13,190 bases of DNA, from NCBI GenBank assembly GCA_034666705.1, contig JAXDLH010000254.1:1-13190 (forward strand). The letters are read 5' to 3'. The stretch comes from JAXDLH01 sp034666705 (GTDB taxonomy: Bacteria; Chloroflexota; UBA6077; SHYK01). Position numbers and translations under genes: made by a program. Positions 1-6,849 of the stretch are shown here, piece by piece. The stretch's first letter is position 1, and the number at the start of each line of letters is the position of its first letter. Below the pieces are notes generated by a model that saw only the letters and a list, made by a program, of their open reading frames with translations, had not been told where the DNA came from and searched no databases.

Positions 1-328
1 TGCACATCGGCTCGAAGGGCATGTCGACCACGTGGCCCTCGTGGTCGTAGACCCAGCCGTGGTAGGCGCAACGCAGCCCGTGCTCCTGGGGGATGCCGTA
101 GGCCAGGGAGATCCCGCGGTGGGCGCAACGCTGGGCGACGAGCCCGAGGGTGCCGCTGGCATCGCGGTAGAGCACGAGATCCTCGCCGAGCAACCGCACT
201 GGCCGCACCGGGTCCTCGTCGAGATCGGCTTCGGCGGCGATGGGGTGCCAGTAGCGGCGCAGCAGTTCCCCCATCGGGGTGCCGGTCCCAACCTGGCTAA
301 ACAGGACGGCCTCTTCCTTGGTTGCCAT
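1..328 (-). CDS. Rieske [2Fe-2S] oxygenase, phthalate-dioxygenase-like large subunit (N-terminal part)
   Basis: The gene runs off the left edge, so only the first 109 codons are present. Seen: a Rieske cluster-binding pair, C68-A-H70-R-G and C87-A-Y-H90-G-W, spaced as in ring-hydroxylating oxygenase alpha subunits. It is preceded by GTPMGELLRRYWHPIA and VRLLGEDLVLYRD, which resemble the N-terminus of the phthalate 4,5-dioxygenase type. In that family the Rieske centre passes electrons to a mononuclear iron in the C-terminal domain, which inserts oxygen into an aromatic or related substrate; that domain lies outside the window. The start is fixed by a GGAGG (complement of 335-339) six bases before ATG. 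The protein should be cytoplasmic and needs a separate reductase, which is not seen here. The substrate cannot be told from this part. I am confident of the family and not of the substrate. Confidence 0.9.
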   Translation of the reverse strand, partial: MATKEEAVLFSQVGTGTPMGELLRRYWHPIAAEADLDEDPVRPVRLLGEDLVLYRDASGTLGLVAQRCAHRGISLAYGIPQEHGLRCAYHGWVYDHEGHVVDMPFEPMC

Positions 329-366
329 GGGTGGCCTCCATGCACGACTTCAACGTGGCTTTGGCC

Positions 367-375
367 CATATTATC
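367..375 (-). promoter_or_regulatory. possible -10 region for the Rieske gene
   Basis: On the minus strand this reads TGATAATAT, containing GATAAT (5 of 6 to the sigma-70 -10 consensus), about 40 bases before the Rieske start. No convincing -35 box lies upstream. It sits back to back with the tRNA-Leu -10 box, so the short gap would hold two diverging promoters. This is inferred from base matches only. Confidence 0.25.
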
Positions 376-397
376 ACCTGCTACGGACTGATATAAT
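371..397 (+). promoter_or_regulatory. probable promoter of tRNA-Leu
   Basis: A perfect TATAAT lies at 392-397, 10 bases before the tRNA 5' end, so transcription would start at or very near the mature end. The only -35-like element is TTATCA at 371-376 with a short 15-base spacer, so the -35 assignment is weak while the -10 box is strong. Confidence 0.5.
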
Positions 398-407
398 GGT
401 GGCCCAC

Positions 408-494
<87 letters not shown>

Positions 495-496
495 GA

Positions 497-526
497 GACC
501 GGGCGCATGGCCGCTCGGTCTTTTTT
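497..526 (+). terminator. intrinsic terminator of tRNA-Leu
   Basis: A 9-bp stem, GACCGGGCG (497-505) with CGCTCGGTC (512-520), contains one G-T wobble and closes a 6-base loop. Six T residues (521-526) follow at once. This is the clearest intrinsic terminator in the window and ends the tRNA-Leu transcript two bases after CCA. Confidence 0.93.
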
Positions 527-653
527 GCGCCCCCTGGGCTCGCGTTCCGGGTGAAGCCCGCCGCGATCCCCGGAAGCGTGGGCCCGGTAAGCTGTTGGCC
601 CGCCACGCACCGCGGCGTGCATCGCACCCGAACCTGCGCACTCCGGACTGCCC

Positions 654-1580
654 ATGCTCGAAGTCCTCGGCGACCTGCTGCCGATCATGGTCAACGTGGT
701 CGCCCCGGTCTTCCTCATTGCGGGGGTGGGCTTCGTCGTCCGTCGCACGCTCGGCATCGATCCCCGCACGGTCACCCGCCTGAGTCTGTACGTATTCGTG
801 CCCGCGCTGCTGATGAACACGCTGCTCACCACGCACATGAGCGGTGACGATATCGGGCGGATCGGCATCTACGCCGCGATGCAGGTGCTCATCCTGACGG
901 CGATCGGATTCGGCGGCAGCGCGCTGGCCGGGGTCAGCCGGGCGCGGGCGAGTGGCATCACCCTCGGCCTTGCTTTCCTCAATAGTGCGAACTACGGGCT
1001 GCCGGTCACGCTGTTCGCCTTCGGGCAGGATGGGTTCGACCGCGCCACAGTGTTCGTGGCGTTTCAGACGATCCTGACGTTCACCGTCGCGACATTTGTG
1101 GCGGCTCGGGGCAATCTGCCCTGGCGTGATGCGATCCGCTCGGTCGTAAAGCTACCGGTGGTGTGGGCCGCCGCGATCGCGATCGTGCTGCGGGTCACCG
1201 GCGTGCCGATTCCGCTGCCGATCGGGCGGGCCGTGAGCACGATGGCGGGCGGCTCGATCCCGATTGTGATCCTGCTGCTCGGCATGCAAGTCGCCGGTAT
1301 GCGCCTGGGATCGGTCGATCGCGCGGTGTGGGCCGTGGTGGCAGGGCGGCTCGTGCTCTCCCCGATCATTGGGCTTGGCCTTATCGCGCTTTTGCAGCCG
1401 ACGCCGCTCACAGCCAAGGTGCTGGTGCTGGAGGCGGGGATGCCGAGCGCAGTGAACGTGATCTTGCTGGCCACGGAGTTCGACGCCGAGCCTGAGCTGG
1501 TATCGAGTATCGTCCTGATCAGCACGTTGCTGAGTATCATCACGGTGACGGCGTGGGTCGCATTCCTGCAGGCGCATTGA
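654..1580 (+). CDS. AEC (auxin efflux carrier) family transporter
   Basis: A 308-aa integral membrane protein, full length for the AEC/Mem_trans family, with about ten hydrophobic segments from residue 8 to the C-terminus. Seen: the family-like stretches LSLYVFVPALLMNTLL (43-58), NSANYGLPVTL (110-120) in the first half, IPIVILLLGMQ (202-212) and AGMPSAVNVILLA (261-273) in the second. AEC carriers move organic anions such as malate or malonate, or auxin-like molecules in plants, across the inner membrane; the substrate here cannot be predicted. No Shine-Dalgarno site precedes ATG 654. ATG 687 (residue 12) is in frame and would still keep the first helix, so the start is uncertain. It stands alone, 128 bases after the tRNA-Leu terminator, with the PPOX gene 67 bases downstream on the same strand. 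Confidence 0.9.
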   Translation: MLEVLGDLLPIMVNVVAPVFLIAGVGFVVRRTLGIDPRTVTRLSLYVFVPALLMNTLLTTHMSGDDIGRIGIYAAMQVLILTAIGFGGSALAGVSRARASGITLGLAFLNSANYGLPVTLFAFGQDGFDRATVFVAFQTILTFTVATFVAARGNLPWRDAIRSVVKLPVVWAAAIAIVLRVTGVPIPLPIGRAVSTMAGGSIPIVILLLGMQVAGMRLGSVDRAVWAVVAGRLVLSPIIGLGLIALLQPTPLTAKVLVLEAGMPSAVNVILLATEFDAEPELVSSIVLISTLLSIITVTAWVAFLQAH

Positions 1581-1647
1581 TCGCGTGTGGGAATGTGGGT
1601 CGCAGGGGGCGCGTTTCCACGCAGGGAATTTGACAGGAGGAAGCCGG

Positions 1648-2103
1648 ATGCAGCCGAATGCGCAGCAGGTTGGGCCCGCGGCGGGCCCCATCAACCTCGA
1701 GAAGTTCCAGGAATCCGTGAACAAGGCGCTCGAGGAGAGCGTCCCGTGCATGCTCATAACCGCGGATGCATCCGGTCACCCGGACGTCGCGCTCAAAGGC
1801 AGCATGATGGTCTTCGACAACGATCACATGGCGTGGTGGGAGCGCAGCCGCGCGGAGCAGGCGGCGCAGGTTGCGGAGAACCCGCACGTCGCGATCTGGT
1901 ACCGCAACCCGGAGACCCGCGTCCAGCTTCGGTTCTACGGCGAGGCTGAGATTCACGAGAACGACGACATTCGCCAGCAGATCATGGACAAGACGGTGCA
2001 GCGCGAGTTGGATGCGGACCCCGAGCGTAAGGGTTTCGGCGTCTTAGTCCGCATCGACCGCGTGCGCTTGTCCCGCAACACCGTCCAGGAGCGCAACGGC
2101 TGA
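1648..2103 (+). CDS. pyridoxamine 5'-phosphate oxidase-family (FMN/F420 split-barrel) protein
   Basis: A 151-aa protein of the small split-barrel flavin or F420-binding type. Seen: the order of the family, CMLITADASGHPDVALKGS (34-52), then MAWWERSRAEQAAQVAENPH (61-80), VAIWYRN (81-87) and LRFYGEAEIHE (94-104). These match the strand pattern and the 'N-P-x-V-x-hydrophobic' turn seen in PPOX-like proteins. Such proteins bind FMN, F420 or sometimes haem and reduce or oxidise small molecules; the specific reaction is not predictable. The true start is ATG 1648, because AGGAGG (1635-1640) lies 7 bases ahead; the reading frame is open further upstream to 1585 but that start has no ribosome site. 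A hairpin follows the stop. Confidence 0.88.
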   Translation: MQPNAQQVGPAAGPINLEKFQESVNKALEESVPCMLITADASGHPDVALKGSMMVFDNDHMAWWERSRAEQAAQVAENPHVAIWYRNPETRVQLRFYGEAEIHENDDIRQQIMDKTVQRELDADPERKGFGVLVRIDRVRLSRNTVQERNG

Positions 2104-2135
2104 GTGTAGCCTCCTGAGCACGTCGACAGATTCAC

Positions 2136-2173
2136 GAGGGCCCCGACTCGCTTTTTGGTGAACCGGGGCCCTC
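2136..2173 (+). terminator. perfect 10-bp hairpin after the PPOX gene
   Basis: GAGGGCCCCG (2136-2145) pairs exactly with CGGGGCCCTC (2164-2173) around an 18-base loop, 33 bases after the PPOX stop. No T run follows on either strand. It may be a transcript-end or mRNA-stabilising hairpin; intrinsic termination is less certain than at 497-526. Confidence 0.5.
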
Positions 2174-2258
2174 ATGCTGCGCGTGGGTGCTCGCTGCGGG
2201 CGCCATCGCGCAGACTATCTAGAGGGTGGTGGCCGCAGCGCCGGGAGTTGGTTGAGCG

Positions 2259-4166
2259 GTGAACGGTGGGGGCGAAGTGAGGCTAGCGGGGTACCCGGCG
2301 ATCGGGGACCACGCGATCATCGGCGATTGCCGTTCTGCAGCTCTCGTCTCCTGCGATGGCTCCATCGATTGGTGCTGCCTCCCCCATTTCGATAGCCCGT
2401 CTATTTTCGGCGCGCTGCTCGATGCCGGCCGCGGGGGCCGCTTCAGTGTGCGGCCCGGCGGCGACTACGATTCCACGCGGCGCTACGTGCCCGGCACCAA
2501 TGTGCTTGAGACAACCTTTACGACGTCCACAGGCAGTTGCGTCCTGCGCGACGTGATGCCCGTCGCCTCGGAGGAGGCGAAGCGCGCCCTCCTCCGACCA
2601 GACCGCGAGCTCCTCCGCGAGCTCGTGGGGCTGAGCGGTGAGGTGCGGATCGAGGTCGTCTACGAGCCACGTCCAGGGTATGGGCAGCCGGGGCCCGTGC
2701 TGCGTCCGCGTGGCGCGTTCGGCCTATGGGGGGAGGCTCCCCCTGCCATTCTCACCCTGCACACTGACGTGCCGCTCGACGTCGCGGCTGACGGGCGCTC
2801 CGCCCATGGGGCGATGGTGATCGGGGCCGGTGAGCGACGATATATGTCGTTTACGTACAGCGAGGAAGCGCCGGCTGTGGTGTCGCTGCTCGGCGCCAGC
2901 GCGCAGGGCCGCGTCGCCGAATCGATCGCATGGTGGCAGGTCTGGGCGAGCCGCTGCGAATACGATGGGTCATACCGCGAGCAGGTTACGCGGAGCGCGC
3001 TGGCGCTCAAGCTTCTGACGTTCGCTCCTTCAGGGGCGGTCGTCGCCGCGCCTACCACCTCGCTGCCGGAGCACATGGGCGGCGTCCGCAACTGGGACTA
3101 CCGGTACTGTTGGTTGCGCGATGCCGCCTTCACTGTGCGCGCACTCTTTGCAATCGGCTACGACGAGGAGGCCGTGGCGTTCATCGGCTGGATGCTGCAC
3201 GCCACGCGGCTGACCTGGCCGGAGCTCCAGGTCCTCTACAGCGTGTATGGCGAAGCGCAGCTGCCGGAGCGCGACCTGCCGGATCTAGAAGGTTACCGTG
3301 GCTCCAGGCCGGTGCGCATCGGCAACGACGCGCACGGCCAGTTTCAGCTCGACGTATACGGCGAGGTGATTGACGCGGTGGCGCAGTACGCGCGGCGTGG
3401 TGGCACCGTGGACAGCTACACGGCCCGCGTGCTCATCAACTTCGGCCGTACGGTCTGCAAGAAGTGGCGCGAGCCGGACGACGGAATCTGGGAGGGGCGA
3501 GGCGGACGCTTTCAGCATACCCATTCGAAGGTCATGTGCTGGGTTGCGCTCGACCGCCTCCTCGAGCTTCATGAGGCCGGAGCGATCCGCGTGCCGGTGG
3601 AGCGATTCCGGGTGGAGCGCGATGCGATTCGAAGTGCGATCGAGACCCATGGATACAACGAGGCGCTCGGCAGCTACACCCACGTGTTCGACGGCGCCGA
3701 GCCAGATGCCAGCCTGTTGTTACTGCCGCTGTATGGCTACACCGCGGCCGACGACCCGCGAATGCGCGGGACGTGCGAGCGCATCGACCAGCTCCTGAGC
3801 CGCGATGGGCTGGTGTACCGGTACCATCAGTTAACCGATGATGGCCTGCCGCCCGGTGAGGGAGCGTTCGGGATCTGCAGCTTCTGGGCAGTCGAGTGTC
3901 TCGCCCTCCAGGGCGAATTAGCCGCGGCCACTGCACGGTTCGAGCGGCTCCTCGCCCATGCCAACGACGTGGGGCTCTATGGGGAGGAGATCGACGTGAG
4001 CACGGGCGCGGCGCTCGGCAATTTCCCCCAGGCGTTCACGCACGTCGGATTGATCAATGCTGCCCTCACCCTCGCGGCGTGCGCCGCCGGGGGTACGCCG
4101 GCAGCCCCTCGGCAGCTCACCCCGCGCCTCGCCCAGGGCGGGGTTCCCCAGAGCGGCGCCCAATGA
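2259..4166 (+). CDS. glycoside hydrolase family 15 protein (glucoamylase or trehalase type)
   Basis: A 635-aa GH15 enzyme, normal length for the bacterial type with an N-terminal beta-sandwich domain (about 1-230) and an (alpha/alpha)6 barrel (about 250-600). Seen: YPAIGDHAIIGDCRSAALVS and DGSIDWCCLPHFDSPSIFG near the N-terminus; RNWDYRYCWLRDAAF (277-291); DDGIWEGRGG with E412, the expected general acid; and GEEIDVSTGAALGNFPQAF with E576/E577, the expected general base region. Known members cleave alpha-1,4-glucans or trehalose by inversion; which of these applies cannot be read from the sequence. No signal peptide is seen, so it is probably cytoplasmic. The start is GTG 2259 or GTG 2277; the second has a G-rich stretch closer upstream. 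Its stop overlaps the start of the next gene, so the two are probably translated together. Confidence 0.93.
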   Translation: MNGGGEVRLAGYPAIGDHAIIGDCRSAALVSCDGSIDWCCLPHFDSPSIFGALLDAGRGGRFSVRPGGDYDSTRRYVPGTNVLETTFTTSTGSCVLRDVMPVASEEAKRALLRPDRELLRELVGLSGEVRIEVVYEPRPGYGQPGPVLRPRGAFGLWGEAPPAILTLHTDVPLDVAADGRSAHGAMVIGAGERRYMSFTYSEEAPAVVSLLGASAQGRVAESIAWWQVWASRCEYDGSYREQVTRSALALKLLTFAPSGAVVAAPTTSLPEHMGGVRNWDYRYCWLRDAAFTVRALFAIGYDEEAVAFIGWMLHATRLTWPELQVLYSVYGEAQLPERDLPDLEGYRGSRPVRIGNDAHGQFQLDVYGEVIDAVAQYARRGGTVDSYTARVLINFGRTVCKKWREPDDGIWEGRGGRFQHTHSKVMCWVALDRLLELHEAGAIRVPVERFRVERDAIRSAIETHGYNEALGSYTHVFDGAEPDASLLLLPLYGYTAADDPRMRGTCERIDQLLSRDGLVYRYHQLTDDGLPPGEGAFGICSFWAVECLALQGELAAATARFERLLAHANDVGLYGEEIDVSTGAALGNFPQAFTHVGLINAALTLAACAAGGTPAAPRQLTPRLAQGGVPQSGAQ

Positions 4167-4639
4167 ATTGGGGCAGCGTGGCGTTGTGGGGGTTCGTCGG
4201 GGCGCTGGTGCTCACGACGACTATGGCCGGCAGTCAGTGGCTGGGCTTGACGCGGATGAACATTCCGTTCCTGCTCGGCACGATCTTTACCGCCGACCGG
4301 GACCGGGCTCGGCTCGTCGGCGACCTGTTTCACTTTGCCAATGGCTGGGCGATCGCGTTCTTCTACGCACTCATGTTTCAGAGCTGGCACCAGGCAACGT
4401 GGTGGCTTGGCGTCATTATTGGCTTCGTGCACGGGCTGTTCGTGCTGCTGGTCGTCATGCCGGTCTTGCCCAGCGTGCACCCGCGGATGGCAAGCGAGCA
4501 GCGTGGGCCGACTCCGACTCGGCAGCTCGAGCCGCCTGGTTTCGCCGCATTGCATTACGGGCGACGCACCCCCATTTCGGTTATCCTAGCGCATCTCGCC
4601 TATGGCGCAATTCAGGGTGCCTTCTACCAGGTGGTGTAA
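4163..4639 (+). CDS. conserved small membrane protein, function unknown
   Basis: A 158-aa protein whose ATG shares bases with the GH15 stop (ATGA, 4163-4166), typical of translational coupling. Four hydrophobic segments are visible at about 5-23, 55-75, 81-103 and 137-157. Between the third and fourth is a polar loop with HPRMASEQRGP (106-116), LEPPGF (122-127) and HYGRRTP (131-137). The loop looks like a conserved signature rather than random sequence, but I do not recognise a named family with certainty. Many positions near the helices are H, N or W (for example F-H-F-A-N-G-W at 56-62). The overlap suggests a job linked to the GH15 enzyme, which is inference only. A longer frame opening at 3896 is rejected because it lies inside the GH15 gene. 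Confidence 0.8.
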   Translation: MNWGSVALWGFVGALVLTTTMAGSQWLGLTRMNIPFLLGTIFTADRDRARLVGDLFHFANGWAIAFFYALMFQSWHQATWWLGVIIGFVHGLFVLLVVMPVLPSVHPRMASEQRGPTPTRQLEPPGFAALHYGRRTPISVILAHLAYGAIQGAFYQVV

Positions 4640-4788
4640 CCAGATGCGCCCGGACATATAGCCCGACCTTGTGCCAGGATCGAGACTTAACTGTCACGCA
4701 GAATGTGCTACGCTAAAAGCGCTCATAAGAGTACGACTTGGCCAGACATAACATTCGCGCTGTCCAATGGTGTCAGTGAGGGTGAGAT

Positions 4789-5703
4789 ATGCTGTCTCGA
4801 GCGTCCGACGCCCTACGAAAGATGACCAGCACCGTACATCGATTCCCGCACTACGACCCCGCGTCGCACTACGATCTGCGCATCTTCGATGTTGAGTTTC
4901 GTCGGGATGGCGACGAGGTGTGGATGGCGCGGGTGTACCAGCCCGAGGGCCAAGGTCCGTTCCCCGCGATGCTCGACGTGCATGGCGGCGCGTGGACCGA
5001 TGACAACCGAATGGGCAACGCCCTCGTCGACGAAGTGCTCGCCGCCAGTGGCGTGATGATCGTGGCGATCGACCTGCGCAGCGCTCCGAAGCACGTCTAT
5101 CCGGCGCTCGTCGCCGACGTGAACCTCGGTATCCGTTGGCTCAAGGCACATGCGGCGGACTTCAACGCCGTGCCCGATCATATTGGGGCGTTCGGCTCGT
5201 CGAGCGGCGGTCACCTCGTCGAGCTCGCGGGCATGCGCCCCTTCGACCCTCGCTATTGTGTTCTGCCGCTGCCAGATCACGAGGACGTGGACGCGACGAT
5301 CGACTATCTCATCGGCCGGGGCCCCATCAGCGCGCCGGACCTCCGCAACGAATACGCCCGGCAGATCGGACGCGAGTATCTCGCGGAGCGGACGATGCGC
5401 TTCTTTGACCCGCCGGAGACAATCCGGGAGGGCAACCCGCTATACATTCTCGAAAGAGGCGAGTCGGTCCACCTGCCGCCGTTCCTCATCCTGCAAGGCG
5501 GGGCGGATACGAACATCCTCGAATCGGTGCAAGCACGCTTCGTGGCGGCATACCGTGCGGCAGGGGGCGAGGTTCAGTATGAAGTCTTCCCCGGCGTGCC
5601 GCACAAGTTCATCGTCGACCCGGGGCCGGAACAGGACCGCGCCTTCGAGGTTGCCAAGGCGTTCATCGCCCAGCAGGTAACGGCCCCCGCTCCTGCGCGT
5701 TAG
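4789..5703 (+). CDS. alpha/beta-hydrolase, esterase/lipase-like (paralogue 1)
   Basis: A 304-aa alpha/beta-hydrolase of the HSL/BD-FAE-like type. Seen: oxyanion-hole motif H65-G-G-A-W; nucleophile elbow G136-S-S138-S-G140; acid D240 in GGADTN; base H272 in VPHKF. This is a complete catalytic triad. It should hydrolyse a carboxyl ester or similar bond; the substrate is unknown. No signal peptide is evident. ATG 4789 has GAGG (4778-4781) seven bases upstream; ATG 4822 (residue 12, beginning MTST) is an alternative that matches the N-terminus of the paralogue at 5907. Both proteins share ARVYQP before the oxyanion motif and RFVAAYRAAGG before the histidine, so they arose by an old tandem duplication. 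Confidence 0.9.
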   Translation: MLSRASDALRKMTSTVHRFPHYDPASHYDLRIFDVEFRRDGDEVWMARVYQPEGQGPFPAMLDVHGGAWTDDNRMGNALVDEVLAASGVMIVAIDLRSAPKHVYPALVADVNLGIRWLKAHAADFNAVPDHIGAFGSSSGGHLVELAGMRPFDPRYCVLPLPDHEDVDATIDYLIGRGPISAPDLRNEYARQIGREYLAERTMRFFDPPETIREGNPLYILERGESVHLPPFLILQGGADTNILESVQARFVAAYRAAGGEVQYEVFPGVPHKFIVDPGPEQDRAFEVAKAFIAQQVTAPAPAR

Positions 5704-5739
5704 CCCCAACCCACTGCTGCCTCCGCCATAGTCCCTGGT

Positions 5740-5761
5740 GCCCCACGCGTGAGCGTGGGGC
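5740..5761 (+). terminator. terminator-like hairpin between the two hydrolase genes
   Basis: GCCCCACGC (5740-5748) pairs perfectly with GCGTGGGGC (5753-5761) around the tetraloop GTGA. Only a mixed CCCTCTCGT tail follows. The 9-bp stem and its position 36 bases after the stop fit a transcript end, so the second hydrolase and the kinase may be transcribed separately from the first. Termination strength is doubtful without a T run. Confidence 0.5.
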
Positions 5762-5806
5762 CCTCTCGTGTGCGGGCTGCTCCATATGCCGTCTGGCAGA
5801 CACAGC

Positions 5807-5878
5807 CCTAGACAGATGGCAGATGCATCGCGAGCCATTGGTGGCCGATTCTCCTTCCTAGATGTGACAGATGGGCAG
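5807..5878 (+). repeat. imperfect direct repeat upstream of the second hydrolase
   Basis: CCTAGA and GACAGATGG occur together at 5807-5819, and again at 5857-5874, where five extra bases (TGTGA) are inserted between the two parts. Both copies continue into a CAG (5820-5822 and 5876-5878). The second copy covers ATG 5871. The repeat may be an operator for this gene or chance; a 5-bp palindrome GTCTG-G-CAGAC (5791-5801) lies just upstream. Confidence 0.4.
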
Positions 5879-5906
5879 TGGGTGCAGGACCAATGGCGAT
5901 CCACCG

Positions 5907-6812
5907 ATGACCGCGACCCAGGCGCTTTCGCAATACGTGGTACGGGTGTCTGACGTTGCATGTGAACGGGCGGGTTCCGCGCCGTTGCGGGCGCGAGTCT
6001 ACCAGCCCGACGGCGTGGGGCCATTTCCTATCGTCCTCAACGTGCACGGTGGGACCTGGTTTTATGGCTCCCGACCCGACGGTGACTGCGTATTCGGAAA
6101 TCAGGATGCCATGCTCGACCAGGCCCTCGCCGCGAGCGGCATCATCGTGGCGGCGCTCGCGACGCGTCTTGCTCCGCAGCACCCGTATCCAGCGCCGGTG
6201 GAAGACGTGCAGTTCGCCGCCCGCTGGTTCGCCGCTAACGCGGCGCGGTTCAACGGCGCAAGCCAGCGCATAGGCGGCTTTGGTTGCTCGAGTGGGGCGA
6301 ACGCGCTCTTACTCAGCGCCATGCGTCCATGGGATGCCCTGTATGATGATTTTCCGTCTCGTGACATCACGGCGTTCGACGGGAGGATTGACTACGTTAT
6401 TGCCGCTGCCCCGTCCCTGGACCCGCGAGTGCAGTATGAGGATGCCCGGGCAAAGGGCCGCACTGAGCTGCTGTGCCGGATGTTTGCCTTCTTCCAATCG
6501 CAGCGTACGCTGGACGATGCCAACCCGCAGTTGATGCTCGATCGCGGACGGCCGGTGCTGCTGCCGCCGGTCTTGCTCTTACACAGCACTGTGGAGCCGG
6601 ATGCGCCGATGGAGGTAGCGCAGCGTTTTGTCGCCGCCTATCGCGCGGCGGGCGGACCCGTTCAGTTCGAAACGTTCCCAGAGACCGCGCACCGCTTTAT
6701 CCACAAACCCGGCCCGGCCTCGGAACGGGCCGCGCAGCTAATGCGAGCGTTTGTCGCTCAGCAGCTTTCGTCCACAGCTGGTGCAGTTGTCGCAGCCAGT
6801 GGGCGGCGGTAG
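5907..6812 (+). CDS. alpha/beta-hydrolase, esterase-like (paralogue 2, altered catalytic acid)
   Basis: A 301-aa paralogue of the preceding hydrolase. Seen: oxyanion motif H47-G-G-T-W; nucleophile elbow G126-C-S128-S-G130; base H262 in TAHRF. At the place where paralogue 1 has its acid (GGADTN, D240) this protein reads STVEPD, so the gap-free alignment puts E230 there; D232 is close by. Glutamate can serve as the acid in some esterases, so activity is possible but not certain. Two starts exist, ATG 5871 (12 residues longer) and ATG 5907; neither has a clear ribosome site. I chose 5907 because MTAT matches MTST in paralogue 1 and because 5871 lies in a repeat directly after an in-frame stop. 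The kinase gene starts 37 bases after its stop, so the two are probably co-transcribed. Confidence 0.87.
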   Translation: MTATQALSQYVVRVSDVACERAGSAPLRARVYQPDGVGPFPIVLNVHGGTWFYGSRPDGDCVFGNQDAMLDQALAASGIIVAALATRLAPQHPYPAPVEDVQFAARWFAANAARFNGASQRIGGFGCSSGANALLLSAMRPWDALYDDFPSRDITAFDGRIDYVIAAAPSLDPRVQYEDARAKGRTELLCRMFAFFQSQRTLDDANPQLMLDRGRPVLLPPVLLLHSTVEPDAPMEVAQRFVAAYRAAGGPVQFETFPETAHRFIHKPGPASERAAQLMRAFVAQQLSSTAGAVVAASGRR

Positions 6813-6849
6813 CTCAATGGCAACCCACCACGCACTGGAGAGGACCAGC

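Noticed and set aside
576..608. Hairpin GCGTGG/CCACGC before the AEC gene as a riboswitch or leader
   Set aside because: The 6-bp stem has an unmatched 21-base interior with a competing pairing, and no known riboswitch core is visible.
1064..1757. Two overlapping minus-strand frames across the AEC and PPOX genes
   Set aside because: They are the reverse of confident coding sequence, and their residue composition is that of antisense GC-rich DNA.
3896..4162. Longer version of the small membrane protein
   Set aside because: The extension is out of frame inside the conserved C-terminal part of GH15; ATG 4163 makes a standard ATGA overlap.
4687..4714. Possible promoter TTAACT / TACGCT before the first hydrolase
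   Set aside because: Only 4 and 3 matches to consensus with a 16-base spacer, which is expected by chance in a 149-base gap. A promoter is likely somewhere here but this one is not supported.
6751..6849. Earlier start for the histidine kinase
   Set aside because: It overlaps the end of the hydrolase gene. GGAGAGGA lies just before ATG 6850, and the added residues show no homology-like pattern.
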